DNA from: Enterobacillus tribolii
GTDB taxonomy: Bacteria; Pseudomonadota; Gammaproteobacteria; Enterobacterales; Enterobacteriaceae
Assembly (NCBI RefSeq): GCF_003363015.1
Contig: NZ_QRAP01000006.1
Coordinates: forward strand, 248,001-312,000
DNA length: 64,000 nt
Direction of reading: 5' to 3'
Numbering within the stretch: position 1 is the first letter of the stretch; every line of letters starts with the position of its first letter. The notes under the pieces are model-generated. The model saw only the letters and a list, made by a program, of their open reading frames with translations, made no database searches and was not told the DNA's origin. This document shows positions 28,202 to 38,203 of this stretch, piece after piece. Both the position numbers and the translations under genes were made by a program.

Positions 28202-28813
28202 ATGGCTCATCAGGTTTTGTTGGCCCCGATTTACGAATTTCTTCACTGTGAAACGCCGGATGAATGGGTAAACATCGCCCTGCAAAATCAGGACGTTTTG
28301 CTGATCGATCACGCCAACTGTGAGAAGAAGGCTGCGGCGACCGCGATGAGCCTGATGACGCGCTATCTGGATCGTGCCGAACTGCTGGTGTGCTGCGCCC
28401 GCCTGGCGCGTGAGGAGCTGCACCACTTCGAGCAGGTGGTTGAGCTGATGCAAAAACGCAGTGTGCCTTACGTCTATCTGAGCGCGTCACGCTATGCCAC
28501 CGGGCTGCTCAAGCATGCGCGTCATTCCGAGCCGGAACTGCTGGTGGATAAGCTGATTATCGGCGCGTATATCGAGGCCCGCTCCTGTGAGCGCTTCGCC
28601 AAAATCGCGCCCAGCCTGGATGAGGAACTGCGCCGCTTTTACCTTTCACTGCTGCGTTCCGAAGCGCGCCACTATTCAGATTACCTGAACCTGGCGCGGC
28701 AGTATGCCGGAAAGGATATCAACGATCGAATTACGGAAATCGGCCGTATCGAGGCGGAGCTGATTTTAGCGCCGGATGAGCAGTTCCGCTTTCACAGCGG
28801 CATTCCGGCATAA
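28202..28813 (+). CDS. miaE: tRNA 2-methylthio-N6-isopentenyl adenosine hydroxylase
   Basis: MiaE is a diiron monooxygenase that hydroxylates ms2i6A37 in tRNAs reading UNN codons, an oxygen-dependent step. The 203-residue product from the ATG at 28202 (behind AAGGAACGGAAG) is the short form of the family. Diiron ligand motifs are visible: AREELHHFEQV (ExxH) and RSEARHYSDYL (ExxH), plus the Glu in IEARSCERF. It is absent from E. coli K-12 at this place; its position next to lpxH is an insertion relative to the purE-lpxH order. Confidence 0.92.
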   Translation: MAHQVLLAPIYEFLHCETPDEWVNIALQNQDVLLIDHANCEKKAAATAMSLMTRYLDRAELLVCCARLAREELHHFEQVVELMQKRSVPYVYLSASRYATGLLKHARHSEPELLVDKLIIGAYIEARSCERFAKIAPSLDEELRRFYLSLLRSEARHYSDYLNLARQYAGKDINDRITEIGRIEAELILAPDEQFRFHSGIPA

Positions 28814-28815
28814 GG

Positions 28816-29544
28816 TCAGAACGGGAAACGAACCAGTTCGACGGCGTCTTTCGTCACCCGGATCATCGATCCTTCGCTGTGCCAGGCGCCGAGTACCGCG
28901 CGGTGGCCGGTTTCGCCGTCCGGCAGCGGGAAGTGGTGGATCGCCGGGCGGTGGGTGTGGCCGTGAATCATCCAGCGTACGCGGTGCTTCATCATCTCCG
29001 CCTCCACCGTTTTCGGCGTTACGTCCATGATGGATTCGTCTTTGCCGGCGTTGCCCGACTGGCTGCGCCGGCGCATATTGTCGGCGATTTTGAGCCTGAG
29101 CTTCAGCGGCAGCCACAGGAAAATTCGTTGGATCAGCGGGTTATGCACCCGGCGCCGGTAGCGTTGGTATTCCGTGTCGTCGCTGCACAGGGTGTCGCCG
29201 TGCAAAATCAACACTTTGTGGCCGTATAGCGTCAGAACCTGCTCCTGCGGCAGCAGGGTCATGCCGCAGCGGGCGGCGAAACGCTTACCCAGCAAAAAAT
29301 CACGGTTGCCGTGGATGAAAAAGCAGGGCACGTCGTGGTCGGCGAGCGCTTTCAGGGCGTCGGCAATTTGTTGGTGCAGTGGGTCTGGGTCGTCATCGCC
29401 GATCCAGTATTCGAAGAAGTCGCCCAGAATGTACAGGGCATCGGCGCCGCGGGTTTCTTCCTGCTGCAAAAAATGCAGAAAACCGGCGGTGATCGCCGGT
29501 TCCTGAGCGCTGAGATGCAAATCTGCGATAAACAGCGTTGCCAT
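28816..29544 (-). CDS. lpxH: UDP-2,3-diacylglucosamine diphosphatase
   Basis: LpxH makes lipid X from UDP-diacylglucosamine in lipid A synthesis at the inner membrane face. The 242-residue calcineurin-fold enzyme shows [15 protein letters not shown] (DxH), [13 protein letters not shown] (GDxxE), [11 protein letters not shown] (GNHD-like), HGDTLCSDD and [12 protein letters not shown]. It follows ppiB with an 8-bp gap, the E. coli order, and converges on miaE. Confidence 0.97.
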   Translation of the reverse strand: MATLFIADLHLSAQEPAITAGFLHFLQQEETRGADALYILGDFFEYWIGDDDPDPLHQQIADALKALADHDVPCFFIHGNRDFLLGKRFAARCGMTLLPQEQVLTLYGHKVLILHGDTLCSDDTEYQRYRRRVHNPLIQRIFLWLPLKLRLKIADNMRRRSQSGNAGKDESIMDVTPKTVEAEMMKHRVRWMIHGHTHRPAIHHFPLPDGETGHRAVLGAWHSEGSMIRVTKDAVELVRFPF

Positions 29545-29552
29545 GCGCGCCG

Positions 29553-30047
29553 TTATTCGCTGACGGTTACGCTTGTGATGATCACGTCTTCGCGCGGCAC
29601 GTCCTGATGCATGCCTTTATTGCCGGTGGCGACACCTTTAATCTTGTCGACGACGTCCATACCTTCGACCACTTCGGCGAATACGGCATAGCCCCAGCCG
29701 TCCGGGCGCTCGGAGCGGAAGTTCAGAAAATCGTTGTCGACGACGTTGATGAAGAACTGCGCGGTGGCGGAATGCGGATCGTTAGTGCGAGCCATCGACA
29801 GCGTGCCACGGGTGTTTTTCAGGCCGTTGTTGGCTTCGTTTTTGATCGGCGACTTGGTGTCTTTCTGTTTCATACCCGGTTCAAAGCCGCCGCCCTGAAT
29901 CATAAAGCCGTTAATCACGCGGTGAAAAATCGTGTTGTCGTAGAAGCCTTCGCGGCAGTAGTCCAGGAAATTGGCAACGGTGGCCGGAGCCTTTTCATCG
30001 AAGGTTTTGATGACGATATCGCCGTGGTTGGTGTGAAAAGTAACCAT
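29553..30047 (-). CDS. ppiB: Peptidyl-prolyl cis-trans isomerase B (cytosolic cyclophilin)
   Basis: A cyclophilin of 164 residues starting [21 protein letters not shown], the same length as in E. coli. [14 protein letters not shown] and [20 protein letters not shown] form the active site. An in-frame ATG 30 bp upstream is less likely. It is first in the ppiB-lpxH unit and divergent from cysS. Confidence 0.97.
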   Translation of the reverse strand: MVTFHTNHGDIVIKTFDEKAPATVANFLDYCREGFYDNTIFHRVINGFMIQGGGFEPGMKQKDTKSPIKNEANNGLKNTRGTLSMARTNDPHSATAQFFINVVDNDFLNFRSERPDGWGYAVFAEVVEGMDVVDKIKGVATGNKGMHQDVPREDVIITSVTVSE

Positions 30048-30266
30048 ATTTGTGATCCTGTTTGCGGTAAAAAACACGAATGGCGATTGTAGCCGAAGCC
30101 GCGGCGGCTGACATCTGTTTATGGCGGCAACGGGGTTGACCGGGAAAAAATGGGGGTATTTTCAGAAAGCCGGAAGCATCGGGGTTCATTTCCCACCGGA
30201 TCCCGATATATTATAACCACGCGTAATTTCACACTCACAGATCCTGTCATTATTACGGAAAGCCCG

Positions 30267-31652
30267 ATGCTAAAGATTTTCAACACACTCAGTCGCCAAA
30301 AAGAAGAATTCAGACCTATTCATGCCGGGGAAGTCGGTATGTACGTGTGCGGGGTAACCATTTACGATCTGTGTCACATCGGCCATGGACGCACCTTCGT
30401 TGCCTTTGACGTGGTGTCACGCTACCTGCGCTACCTGGGGTATAACCTGAAATACGTGCGCAACGTTACCGATGTGGATGACAAAATCATCAAGCGTGCG
30501 GCGGAAAACAACGAAACCTGCGACAGCCTGACCGAGCGCATGTTGGCCGAAATGCATAAAGATTTCGATGCGCTGAACATCGCGCGTCCCGACGTAGAAC
30601 CGCGCGCCACGCACCATATCGCCGAAATTATTGAGATCGTGGAGCAACTGCTGGCGCGCGATCATGCCTATGTGGCCGACAATGGCGACGTGATGTTCGC
30701 CGTTGATACCGATTCGGATTACGGCCTGCTGTCGCGCCAGGACCTGGAGCAGCTTCAGGCCGGCGCGCGCGTGGAAATTGCCGACGTGAAGCGTAACCCG
30801 ATGGACTTCGTGCTGTGGAAAATGTCCAAACCGGGCGAGCCGAGCTGGTCCTCGCCGTGGGGCGCAGGGCGTCCGGGCTGGCACATTGAGTGCTCCGCGA
30901 TGAACTGCAAGCAGCTCGGCACGCACTTTGATATTCACGGCGGCGGTTCCGATCTGATGTTCCCGCATCATGAGAATGAGATTGCCCAGTCCAGCTGCGC
31001 GCATGACGGCCCGTATGTGAATTACTGGATGCATTCCGGCATGGTGATGATTGATAAAGAGAAGATGTCCAAGTCACTGGGCAACTTCTTCACCATCCGC
31101 GACGTGCTGGCGCATTACGACGCAGAAACCGTGCGTTATTTTCTGATGTCCGGTCACTATCGCAGCCAGCTGAACTACAGCGAAGAGAACCTGAAGCAGG
31201 CCAGGGCAGCGATGGAGCGTTTATATACCGCGCTACGCGGCACCGATCCGGCTGCTCAGCCGGCGGGCGGTGACGCGTTTGACGCGCGTTTCCGTGAGGC
31301 GATGGACGACGACTTCAATACGCCGGAGGCGTATTCCGTGCTGTTTGACCTGGCGCGTGAGGTGAACCGGCTGAAGGCGGAAGATATGGGCGCCGCCAAC
31401 GCCATGGCGGCGGAGCTGCGTAAGCTGGCCGGCGTGCTGGGGCTGTTGGAGCAGGACCCGGAAGCCTTCCTGAAGAGCGGGGCGCAGACGGACGCGGATG
31501 AAGTGGCGACGATTGAGGCGCTGATTAAGCAACGCAATGACGCCCGCGCCGCCAAAGACTGGCCGCAGGCGGATGCCGCGCGCAATAAGCTGACCGAGAT
31601 GGGGATCGTGCTGGAAGACGGAGCGCAGGGCACCATTTGGCGCAGAAAATAA
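30267..31652 (+). CDS. cysS: Cysteinyl-tRNA synthetase
   Basis: A class I synthetase of 461 residues, as in E. coli, from the ATG at 30267. The zinc site and HIGH motif lie in [18 protein letters not shown], the second zinc ligand region in HIECSAM, and KMSKS follows in [12 protein letters not shown]. It charges tRNA-Cys. The frame extends 117 bp upstream without conservation-like sequence. Confidence 0.98.
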   Translation: MLKIFNTLSRQKEEFRPIHAGEVGMYVCGVTIYDLCHIGHGRTFVAFDVVSRYLRYLGYNLKYVRNVTDVDDKIIKRAAENNETCDSLTERMLAEMHKDFDALNIARPDVEPRATHHIAEIIEIVEQLLARDHAYVADNGDVMFAVDTDSDYGLLSRQDLEQLQAGARVEIADVKRNPMDFVLWKMSKPGEPSWSSPWGAGRPGWHIECSAMNCKQLGTHFDIHGGGSDLMFPHHENEIAQSSCAHDGPYVNYWMHSGMVMIDKEKMSKSLGNFFTIRDVLAHYDAETVRYFLMSGHYRSQLNYSEENLKQARAAMERLYTALRGTDPAAQPAGGDAFDARFREAMDDDFNTPEAYSVLFDLAREVNRLKAEDMGAANAMAAELRKLAGVLGLLEQDPEAFLKSGAQTDADEVATIEALIKQRNDARAAKDWPQADAARNKLTEMGIVLEDGAQGTIWRRK

Positions 31653-31668
31653 CGACGCTTTCGTGATG

Positions 31669-31704
31669 AAAAAAGCCGGTGCATATTACATGCCCGGCTT
31701 TTTT
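31669..31704. terminator. Bidirectional intrinsic terminator between cysS and ybcJ
   Basis: AAAAAAGCCGG (31669-31679) pairs with CCGGCTTTTTT (31694-31704). A-tract and T-tract flank the stem, so it can end both cysS and the convergent folD-ybcJ unit. Confidence 0.9.
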
Positions 31705-31730
31705 ATTGGCGCTGGCTTAAGCGGTCTGCA

Positions 31731-31946
31731 TCAGGCCTTAACGAGCACCGTTTGCCCGGCAAACGTCACGCGCTGCCCGTCGGTGATTTTACAGCGCTTG
31801 CGGGTTTCAACCTGGCCGTCGACGCTGACGTGCCCATCGGCGATTTCGTTTTTCGCCTGCGCGCCGCTTTCGCTCCACCCCTGCAGTTTCAGCAGGTCGC
31901 ACAGTTCGACATGGGGATGTTTATCTAAATGAAAGATGTCCAACAA
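31731..31946 (-). CDS. ybcJ: S4-domain RNA-binding protein YbcJ
   Basis: A 71-residue protein almost entirely made of an S4-type RNA-binding domain: HPHVELCDLLKLQGWSESGAQAKNEIADGHVSVDGQVETRKRCKI. It matches E. coli YbcJ in sequence and place, 7 bp downstream of folD and probably in its operon. YbcJ is thought to bind structured RNA; the target is unknown. Confidence 0.95.
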   Translation of the reverse strand: MLDIFHLDKHPHVELCDLLKLQGWSESGAQAKNEIADGHVSVDGQVETRKRCKITDGQRVTFAGQTVLVKA

Positions 31947-31953
31947 AGACTCC

Positions 31954-32811
31954 TTAAGCGTCGTGATATTCTTCGCACGCCTGCAGCGTGTTTTGGATCA
32001 GGGTGGCAACGGTCATCGGACCGACGCCGCCGGGAACCGGGGTAATCCAGGAAGCGCGTTGTGATGCGCTGTCGAACTCGACATCGCCGACCACTTTGCC
32101 GCTTTCCAGACGGTTGATGCCGACATCAATGACGACCGCGCCGGGTTTGATCCATTCACCGGGAATAAAGCCCGGCTTGCCGACCGCGACGACCAGCAGA
32201 TCGGCACCTTCCACGTGATGGCGTAAATCCTGGGTGAAGCGGTGGGTGACGGTGGTGGTGCATCCGGCCAGCAAAAATTCCATCGCCATCGGGCGGCCGA
32301 CGATGTTAGAGGCACCGACCACGACGGCGTTTTGCCCGTAGGTTTCGATTTCGTAGCGTTCCAGCAGCGTCATGATGCCGCGCGGCGTGCAGGGGCGCAG
32401 CTTCGGCGCGCGCTGGCACAGGCGGCCGACGTTGTAAGGGTGGAAGCCGTCAACGTCTTTGTCGGGGCTGATGCGTTCAAGCACCTTGACGTTATCAATA
32501 CCGGCCGGCAGCGGCAACTGCACCAGGATGCCGTCAATGGAGGGGTTATTATTCAAATCGTCAATCAGGGAAAGCAACTGGGCTTCGCTGGTGGAGTCGG
32601 GTAAATCATAGGATTCGGAAATAAAGCCGACCTCTTCGCAGGCGCGACGCTTGCTGCCGACATAAATTTGTGAAGCCGGGTTTTCACCCACCAGCACCAC
32701 CGCCAGGCCGGGGGCGCGCTTACCTTCCGCCAAACGTTGCTGAACCCGCGCAGCCACTTCATTTCTGACTTGCTGCGCAATCATTTTGCCATCAATAATC
32801 TTTGCTACCAT
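31954..32811 (-). CDS. folD: Bifunctional methylenetetrahydrofolate dehydrogenase / cyclohydrolase
   Basis: FolD interconverts 5,10-methylene-, methenyl- and 10-formyl-THF. The 285-residue protein contains [13 protein letters not shown] with the catalytic Lys, [35 protein letters not shown] for NADP and a C-terminal [14 protein letters not shown]. It is first in the folD-ybcJ unit, and the tRNA-Arg gene lies about 490 bp beyond its start, as in E. coli. Nothing else recognisable lies in 32812-33227. Confidence 0.98.
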   Translation of the reverse strand: MVAKIIDGKMIAQQVRNEVAARVQQRLAEGKRAPGLAVVLVGENPASQIYVGSKRRACEEVGFISESYDLPDSTSEAQLLSLIDDLNNNPSIDGILVQLPLPAGIDNVKVLERISPDKDVDGFHPYNVGRLCQRAPKLRPCTPRGIMTLLERYEIETYGQNAVVVGASNIVGRPMAMEFLLAGCTTTVTHRFTQDLRHHVEGADLLVVAVGKPGFIPGEWIKPGAVVIDVGINRLESGKVVGDVEFDSASQRASWITPVPGGVGPMTVATLIQNTLQACEEYHDA

Positions 32812-33227
32812 GGGTGAGAAGGTCCGTCGAATTAGCCTGCGAGGGTGCCTATTGTGTCAGATGAGAGCGGCGCTGTCAGGCAAAGAATTTTTACGCCGCA
32901 TATCGGCAGGCAAACGATTACCTCCAGGGCCGGCGGGAGCGTGCGCGGTTGAGGCGCGGGAACGCCCCGTGATGTGTTAACCGTCGGTTTTATGCTTTCG
33001 GCTTCTTCTTTATATGTCTTTTTCGTACGTTGGTGAGGATGTTTTCAGCTGATCAGGCGGAATGGGGGCCTGAAAGGGAGGATGCCAGCGCCGCATCCGG
33101 CGATGTTTTTTCAACGCCGGAGGCAACGTATTTCACTGATTTTTCATCCGGAAAGCGCGCCGGAGGAAGGAGTGGATAAAGAGTGACCGGACAGACGCCC
33201 AAAGGGAACAGCACGGGTGAAAATGCA

Positions 33228-33255
33228 TTGACTCAGTGGGCGCTGACCGTATAAT
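33228..33255 (+). promoter_or_regulatory. Promoter of tRNA-Arg
   Basis: TTGACT (33228-33233), 16-bp spacer, perfect TATAAT (33250-33255), then a GC-rich discriminator. Placed 44 bp upstream of the mature tRNA. Confidence 0.85.
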
Positions 33256-33298
33256 CCCATGCGTTTGTGCAGTTTACTGTCCAAAGACTTTCCTCTTT

Positions 33299-33375
33299 GC
33301 GCCCTTAGCTCAGTTGGATAGAGCAACGGCCTTCTAAGCCGTAGGTCGTAGGTTCGAATCCTACAGGGCGTGCCA
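33299..33375 (+). tRNA. argU: tRNA-Arg (anticodon TCT)
   Basis: A 77-nt cloverleaf with encoded CCA. The acceptor stem GCGCCCT pairs with AGGGCGT including one G-U pair; the D-arm is AGCTCAGTTGGATAGAGC. The anticodon stem-loop CGGCCTTCTAAGCCG reads AGA/AGG, and the T-loop is GGTTCGAATCC. It is near-identical to E. coli argU and occupies the same place after folD. argU is a well-known integration site for phages and islands, and the fimbrial island begins immediately downstream. Confidence 0.98.
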
Positions 33376-33685
33376 TTACATTATCAATGTGTTATGTCTG
33401 TGCGTTATGCGCTTCTCAACCCAGCCGGATTTTCTTCTTGTGTCGTTTTTGTGTCGTTGCCTTTAAAGAAGGTATCAATTTTACGGGCGTGCCCGGTAAG
33501 ATTATGGGGCTATTCGGCGTGGTATAAAAACCGGAACGGCCCAAACGTGCGCTGGTATAATAAATAAACCTTAAACCAGCGGTATCTTTTTCTGATATTA
33601 AATCAGTAGATTCTGATATATTCATCTGTGTTTCCGCTTAAGCGTAATTTTATTTAGCATCTGGTGCGGTTTTTTCTGGTTCAGA
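33376..33685. other. Gap between tRNA-Arg and the first recombinase gene
   Basis: 310 bp with no convincing gene. The text just after the tRNA (33416-33480) contains a repeated TGTGTCGTT and could be the tail of a lost integrase, but this cannot be shown. No second copy of the tRNA 3' end was noticed further along the island. Confidence 0.3.
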
Positions 33686-34240
33686 CTAATCACCTTCGAA
33701 AGAAATACTCTTAAAGCGGGCCACGTTCGTTGCGGTATAGAGCACCGTGTGCTGAATATTGCGGTGTCCGAGATAATCCTGGATAAGTCGTGTATCCTTT
33801 CCTTTATCGGCCAGCGCAAAACCGCAGGCATGGCGAAGCATATGCGGATGAACATTAATACTCAGGTTTGCAGCCGCTCCATGCTTTTTGATTAAGTCAT
33901 AAAGCTGTTTTCTGGATAAGGGATTTCCATGTTGTGAAAGAAAAAGCCAGGGCATATCACTGTTAAGCCAGGTTTTGCGGTGCTCCAGCCATAATTGGAT
34001 GGCTTCGATTTCACGGCGTTGCAGGGGATGCGTTGTAGAAAGCCCCCTTTTTATACGGTTTATATAAATGTGGTCTTCTTGAATATCTGTCATTTTCAGT
34101 CTACATAATTCAGTAGCTCTTAATCCGTGGTAGTAGCACATCATGATTAAACAACGATCGCGATAATAATTTGTACCTTGTGGAACGGCGCTAATCATGG
34201 CGTCAACTTCATGTGCGGTCAGATATTTTCTTTGAGTCAT
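33686..34240 (-). CDS. FimB/FimE-type tyrosine recombinase (first copy)
   Basis: A 184-residue minimal tyrosine recombinase, the length of FimB and FimE. Active-site residues are visible: Arg in YHGLRATELCRL, HPHMLRHACGFAL (HxxR) and QDYLGHRNIQHTVLYT (final His and Tyr nucleophile). Such proteins invert fimbrial promoter elements. It is clearly homologous to the recombinase at 37284 but diverged, as FimB and FimE are. It faces the tRNA and its own neighbouring DNA shows no obvious inverted repeat pair, so it probably acts on the switch at 37884-38203. A G+C content lower than the chromosome fits an acquired island. Confidence 0.93.
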   Translation of the reverse strand: MTQRKYLTAHEVDAMISAVPQGTNYYRDRCLIMMCYYHGLRATELCRLKMTDIQEDHIYINRIKRGLSTTHPLQRREIEAIQLWLEHRKTWLNSDMPWLFLSQHGNPLSRKQLYDLIKKHGAAANLSINVHPHMLRHACGFALADKGKDTRLIQDYLGHRNIQHTVLYTATNVARFKSISFEGD

Positions 34241-34410
34241 AGTTTAATAAGCTCCACTAATAAGACTTAAATGTAAGAAACGTTAATGAATGATACGGAC
34301 ATTCTTGTTTCTGATAAGGCATTAATTACGACGTTAGCGTTTGATAAAAATGGAATTTTATGATTATCAATGCATTGCAGTAACGGCAATAAATGAGGCA
34401 TAGCTTTAAT

Positions 34411-35355
34411 ATGAATAATAAAATTGACTTGAACCTTGCCCGTTCTCTCTGTGAGGTCATTGATACCAGGTCGGTTAGCCTTGCCGCCTCCAGGCTTAAA
34501 ACCAATGCATCAACGATCAGTACCAATCTGGCTAAATTGCGTAAGCACTACAACAATCCTTTGTTTTTCCGGCAGGGTAATGGAATGCTGCCGACGGCGT
34601 TAGCCCTGGAGCTATATAAAAAATTCCGTCCTGCTCTGGAACTTTTTGAAGAAGCAGAAAACATCGAACTTTTATCCGGTTCTTCCCAGGAGTTACCAAA
34701 ATTACGTGTTTCTGCAGCACCGCTTATTGACCTCATTGTATCCAATATCCTTTTTTCGCAAGATGTCTACGATCTCAATATTAACTGGGATATGCTGACG
34801 CACCCGGATAATTTAGAAGAGCGTATAGAACGCGTCAAAAGGCTACAGGTTGATATAGACTTTGGCGTTGCACTTCCGACGAGTGGCGCTTATCTCAGTT
34901 ATCCAATTTATAGCTGTGGTTTAAAAGTACTCTGCCGCAAAGGACATCCCCGCCTTCAGGGGAAAATCAGTCTGGAGCAATATAAAAAAGAAAAAATTGC
35001 CGGATTAATTCCTCCCGATGAAAATTTGGGTATTGAAATACCCACCTTCACGTATAATGAAGACTTTCTGCTGGCCAGGAACTATCGCTATTCAGCAGCG
35101 CTGACTATGATTATGTTAGTCTCACAGCAAAATCTCATTACCTTTGTGCCATCGTCAATTGCGCCATGGATATGCGACAGATTTGGCCTGCAAATACTGG
35201 AGCCTGATTTTCCCGTTTCAGGAGAGCATAAACTCTGTGCACATGTTCATCGTTCCAAAAAAAATGATCCGATGCTGAAAAAAATTATTGATTCGTTTAT
35301 TCAATTGGTTTCATCGCATAAAGAAACTTATCACTATGGGGGAAACGCAATATAG
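34411..35355 (+). CDS. LysR-type transcriptional regulator of the fimbrial island
   Basis: About 314 residues from the ATG at 34411 (MNNKIDLNLARSLCEVIDTRSVSLAASRLKTNASTISTNLAKL), a LysR-type helix-turn-helix; an ATG at 34393 is an alternative. The C-terminal substrate-binding domain is recognisable (LPKLRVSAAPLIDLIVSNILF, LKVLCRKGHPRLQGKISLEQY). The gene is AT-rich like the rest of this part of the island. It lies between the first recombinase and a pair of LuxR-type genes and may regulate either; no target site was identified. Confidence 0.82.
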   Translation: MNNKIDLNLARSLCEVIDTRSVSLAASRLKTNASTISTNLAKLRKHYNNPLFFRQGNGMLPTALALELYKKFRPALELFEEAENIELLSGSSQELPKLRVSAAPLIDLIVSNILFSQDVYDLNINWDMLTHPDNLEERIERVKRLQVDIDFGVALPTSGAYLSYPIYSCGLKVLCRKGHPRLQGKISLEQYKKEKIAGLIPPDENLGIEIPTFTYNEDFLLARNYRYSAALTMIMLVSQQNLITFVPSSIAPWICDRFGLQILEPDFPVSGEHKLCAHVHRSKKNDPMLKKIIDSFIQLVSSHKETYHYGGNAI

Positions 35356-35493
35356 ATAACCGATGATCTATAACGCAGGCCTAATCAGTAAGGCCAGATT
35401 CTTTTCTCTGGTCAATGCTGTGACAGAGAATGCCGATCATTTTTAGCGTTGATATGACTTCCCTTGCTCATAACGCGCGCGCTGCGGGAAAAT

Positions 35494-36168
35494 TTATTTC
35501 CTTTGTTCCAGAGATAGACAGCGATTTATCGCAGCAAATAGATCTACTTCAGATGTGACGCTGAGTTTGTCCATGATGTGCCGCTTATGCGTGCTGATTG
35601 TTTTTACGCTCCGGCACAGTTGCCCAGCGATCTGGCTAACGCCGTATCCTGCCTGGAGTTTTTTCAGCACATGCAACTCTGCTTTACTGAGTATGGCGTT
35701 TAACGAAGCCACTTTTCGTGTTTCCCGGTGTAGATGCTGCTCTATCAGAGGGCTTATCACCCGTGTTCCCTGTAATGCTGTCGCCACCAGATGAATGCAG
35801 TTTTGCCGGGTTTCCCGCAGGGAAATGACGGACGTTGCACTATCATTCAATAATTGCCGTAAGACAGAACGATCGGTGATATCTGTTAATATGATCAGCG
35901 GACGTTGCGGCCAGCGCTGCTGTAATAACATCAATAAGTTAATATTCGCGCTGATACATTCGTCCTGACCATCAAGCTCCGTAATAATGGCATCAGCATA
36001 ATCAATCTCAGGATGTTCCAGCATATTTTTCGGTGATGCCGCCTGGCAATAAACCTCCATTTTTAGCTGCAGCAATGATAAAAGATGGCGGAAGCCCAGT
36101 TGCATAACAGGCCGTGGGTGTATGATCAGTAACTGCAAAGGTTGTGTCATGTTGTCATCTCGGTTCAT
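35494..36168 (-). CDS. LuxR-type regulator with degenerate receiver domain (left pair, second gene)
   Basis: About 224 residues. The start at 36168 (MNRDDNMTQPLQ) has AGGAG 8 nt upstream and overlaps the preceding gene by 14 bp. The first 120 residues resemble a response-regulator receiver, but the acidic pocket is missing (LLIIHPRPV) and the phosphoacceptor strand reads AIITELDG. The C-terminus is a LuxR/FixJ HTH: LSKAELHVLKKLQAGYGVSQIAGQLCRSVKTISTHKRHIMDKL. The DNA-recognition stretch RSVKT-STHKR is shared with the protein at 47014, so the two pairs are duplicates. Probably phosphorylation-independent; likely controls fimbrial genes. Confidence 0.85.
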   Translation of the reverse strand: MNRDDNMTQPLQLLIIHPRPVMQLGFRHLLSLLQLKMEVYCQAASPKNMLEHPEIDYADAIITELDGQDECISANINLLMLLQQRWPQRPLIILTDITDRSVLRQLLNDSATSVISLRETRQNCIHLVATALQGTRVISPLIEQHLHRETRKVASLNAILSKAELHVLKKLQAGYGVSQIAGQLCRSVKTISTHKRHIMDKLSVTSEVDLFAAINRCLSLEQRK

Positions 36169-36796
36169 TGTTCAATTCTCCTGCCAGGATTTGCAGTTCG
36201 CCGGTCATGTTCATATCTAATTTTGCCAGCGCCTTGCATTTTTGGGCGCTGACGGTACGTACGTTTCTGCGTGTTTGCGCAGCAATTTGTGTGAGGGTAT
36301 AACCTGACATCAGTCGCTGAATTACCTGGCACTCCCGGTATGTCAGTCGGGGTACAGGGATATCGGTGTTCTTTGCGGCGAATATATCGGTCAGGCTGTG
36401 CTGCAACTTTTGTTCAGAGACATCCGGTGAAAGCACGTTATTTGCGCCAAAGGCGAACAGCATATTCGCCAGGGAAGGGTTCTCCTGTCCCAAACATATC
36501 ACCACAGGCGTTCCGTTGCCGCTTTCTCGTTTTCTGGTCAAAAACTGCAAAACGGCGATCGCTTCATGATTATGAATGCCCGTTGAAATAAAGATGACAT
36601 CGGCAGAAAACTGGCAACTATCAGAGGCGACAGAAGATAAGTCATTTATCGAATGCTGATATAAAGTAATGCTATCTAATGATGCCAGCATATGGTTTAT
36701 TCCCATATGCGCAATGACATTTGGCTCATAAACGAGAACGTTTAATCTGGCCGGAAGTTTTTCCGATGTAAATTTAAAGGGATTTAAGTTATTCAT
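36155..36796 (-). CDS. LuxR-type regulator with degenerate receiver domain (left pair, first gene)
   Basis: About 213 residues if it starts at the ATG at 36796 (MNNLNPFKF); the frame extends to a GTG at 36913 and the start is uncertain. The N-terminal half is receiver-like (LNVLVYEPNVIAHMGINHML), but the phosphoacceptor strand reads DVIFISTG with Ser for Asp. The C-terminal HTH (LTYRECQVIQRLMSGYTLTQIAAQTRRNVRTVSAQKCKALAKL) contains VRTVSAQK, also found in the protein at 46352. It is translationally coupled to the next regulator. The gap 36797-37283 upstream is AT-rich and must hold the promoters of this pair and of the second recombinase. Confidence 0.82.
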   Translation of the reverse strand: MNNLNPFKFTSEKLPARLNVLVYEPNVIAHMGINHMLASLDSITLYQHSINDLSSVASDSCQFSADVIFISTGIHNHEAIAVLQFLTRKRESGNGTPVVICLGQENPSLANMLFAFGANNVLSPDVSEQKLQHSLTDIFAAKNTDIPVPRLTYRECQVIQRLMSGYTLTQIAAQTRRNVRTVSAQKCKALAKLDMNMTGELQILAGELNNEPR

Positions 36797-37283
36797 ATGT
36801 GTATCAACCAACTGAACAGTGTTCTCCGGAAAGTTATTATAATTATGTAAAGCTAAAACATGCTGTCTGTTACGGGTAGTAACGCATGTCTCCCTGACAT
36901 AATTAATAATCACAGATAAGTCTCGAAAAGATGAAATGAGAGTACAGAAGAGTCTTGGTTGAGAATAGTCTCAGATTACGAGAACCATTTTATGAAAAAA
37001 CATATTATGCTTTAAATACATTGGGTTAGGTGATGATTCAATAGGATGAAGTTTACATATATACATAATGGGACGGTATATATGGACGTTAATTTTTCCT
37101 TAGGAAAATACTCGGCATATAAAAACCATGCACAATGGAAGGGTAATATTTGTTTTCTAAATTTTTCTATGTGTGTTTATAATTAATATCAATGGAATGT
37201 TGCCGTAACCTCGATGAACCACAAAAGATTACGGAAAAATAGGGATGTTATTCCCCCTATGACATGACTAATAAGAGGTACCT

Positions 37284-37832
37284 ATGTCCAACCGAAAATA
37301 TCTGACCGTCTCTGAAATTGAGCAACTTCTGAATGCCGCCAGGGAGGGGACGTTTCCGGAGCGGGATACTTGTCTTATCTGGATGTGTTTCATTCATGGT
37401 TGCCGGGTGAGTGAAATCAACAGCTGGCGTCTTTCTGATATTGATTTATTGAATAACCGAATATTTATCCGGCGTTTAAAGAATGGACTCTCCACCATTC
37501 ACCCTCTCTATGAGCTTGAACGCAATGCATTGGAGGCCTGGCTGAATGTCCGTGCCCGACACCGGTGTGCGGCGAGCGAATGGCTTTTCTTATCGCAGAA
37601 AGGGAACCGGCTTTCCCGTCAGCGCATCTATGAAATACTTCGGGACTGCAGCCAGCGCGCCAGGCTTCCCGTTGATGCACATCCTCATATGCTTCGCCAT
37701 GCCTGCGGTTTTGCGCTGGCTGACAGAGGAATGGACACGCGGTTGATTCAGGACTACCTGGGGCACCGCAATATTCAGCATACGGTGCTATATACCGCTG
37801 CAAATCCGCAACGATTCCTTAGAGCCTGGTAA
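37284..37832 (+). CDS. FimB/FimE-type tyrosine recombinase (second copy, beside the switch)
   Basis: 182 residues. Catalytic residues are Arg in IHGCRVSEINSW, HPHMLRHACGFAL and QDYLGHRNIQHTVLYT. It starts MSNRKYLTVSEIEQLLNAA behind AAGAGG. The stop is only about 50 bp from the left inverted repeat of the putative invertible element, the same order as fimE-fimS-fimA in E. coli. This makes it the prime candidate for switching fimbrial expression. With the copy at 33686 it forms a two-recombinase system. Confidence 0.94.
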   Translation: MSNRKYLTVSEIEQLLNAAREGTFPERDTCLIWMCFIHGCRVSEINSWRLSDIDLLNNRIFIRRLKNGLSTIHPLYELERNALEAWLNVRARHRCAASEWLFLSQKGNRLSRQRIYEILRDCSQRARLPVDAHPHMLRHACGFALADRGMDTRLIQDYLGHRNIQHTVLYTAANPQRFLRAW

Positions 37833-37883
37833 TTAACGGAAAAACTGCTTTGGCGGGAGTGTAAAAACTTGTAACTCTACGGA

Positions 37884-38203
37884 CATATTGTCCCAAACTG
37901 TTCGAGATGTTACTTGCCCCCATTTCCGTTGTCAACAGCGCCTTTTTTTCAGAAAAAGAAATTCTTTTTTATTAACAAAATCAACGTAGTAAAAACTCTC
38001 CTTTCTTTAACACCCCCTTTATATTTACCAATAACTTTCATTTTGATAACAATCAACTTTCTTTTTCATAACCAATAACCAGAAAGTTCGGTAGTCAAAA
38101 CAACCTATTTTTGTTTATGGATAAAACAAGTTGCCAGATTTACATAATGGAAAACTCATTTTAGTAGAGTAAATCACTAAACCGGACATATTGGGACATT
38201 ATG
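37884..38203. promoter_or_regulatory. Putative invertible promoter element (fim-type switch)
   Basis: CATATTGTCCCAA (37884-37896) is the reverse complement of TTGGGACATTATG (38191-38203) at 12 of 13 positions. The enclosed AT-rich DNA makes an element of about 320 bp, very close to the E. coli fimS (314 bp), whose repeats TTGGGGCCA are similar. A recombinase gene lies just left and the major pilin gene 127 bp right. A CATAAT hexamer at 38143 is a possible rightward -10, and promoter-like text also exists on the other strand. I cannot say whether the sequenced orientation is ON or OFF. Confidence 0.75.
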
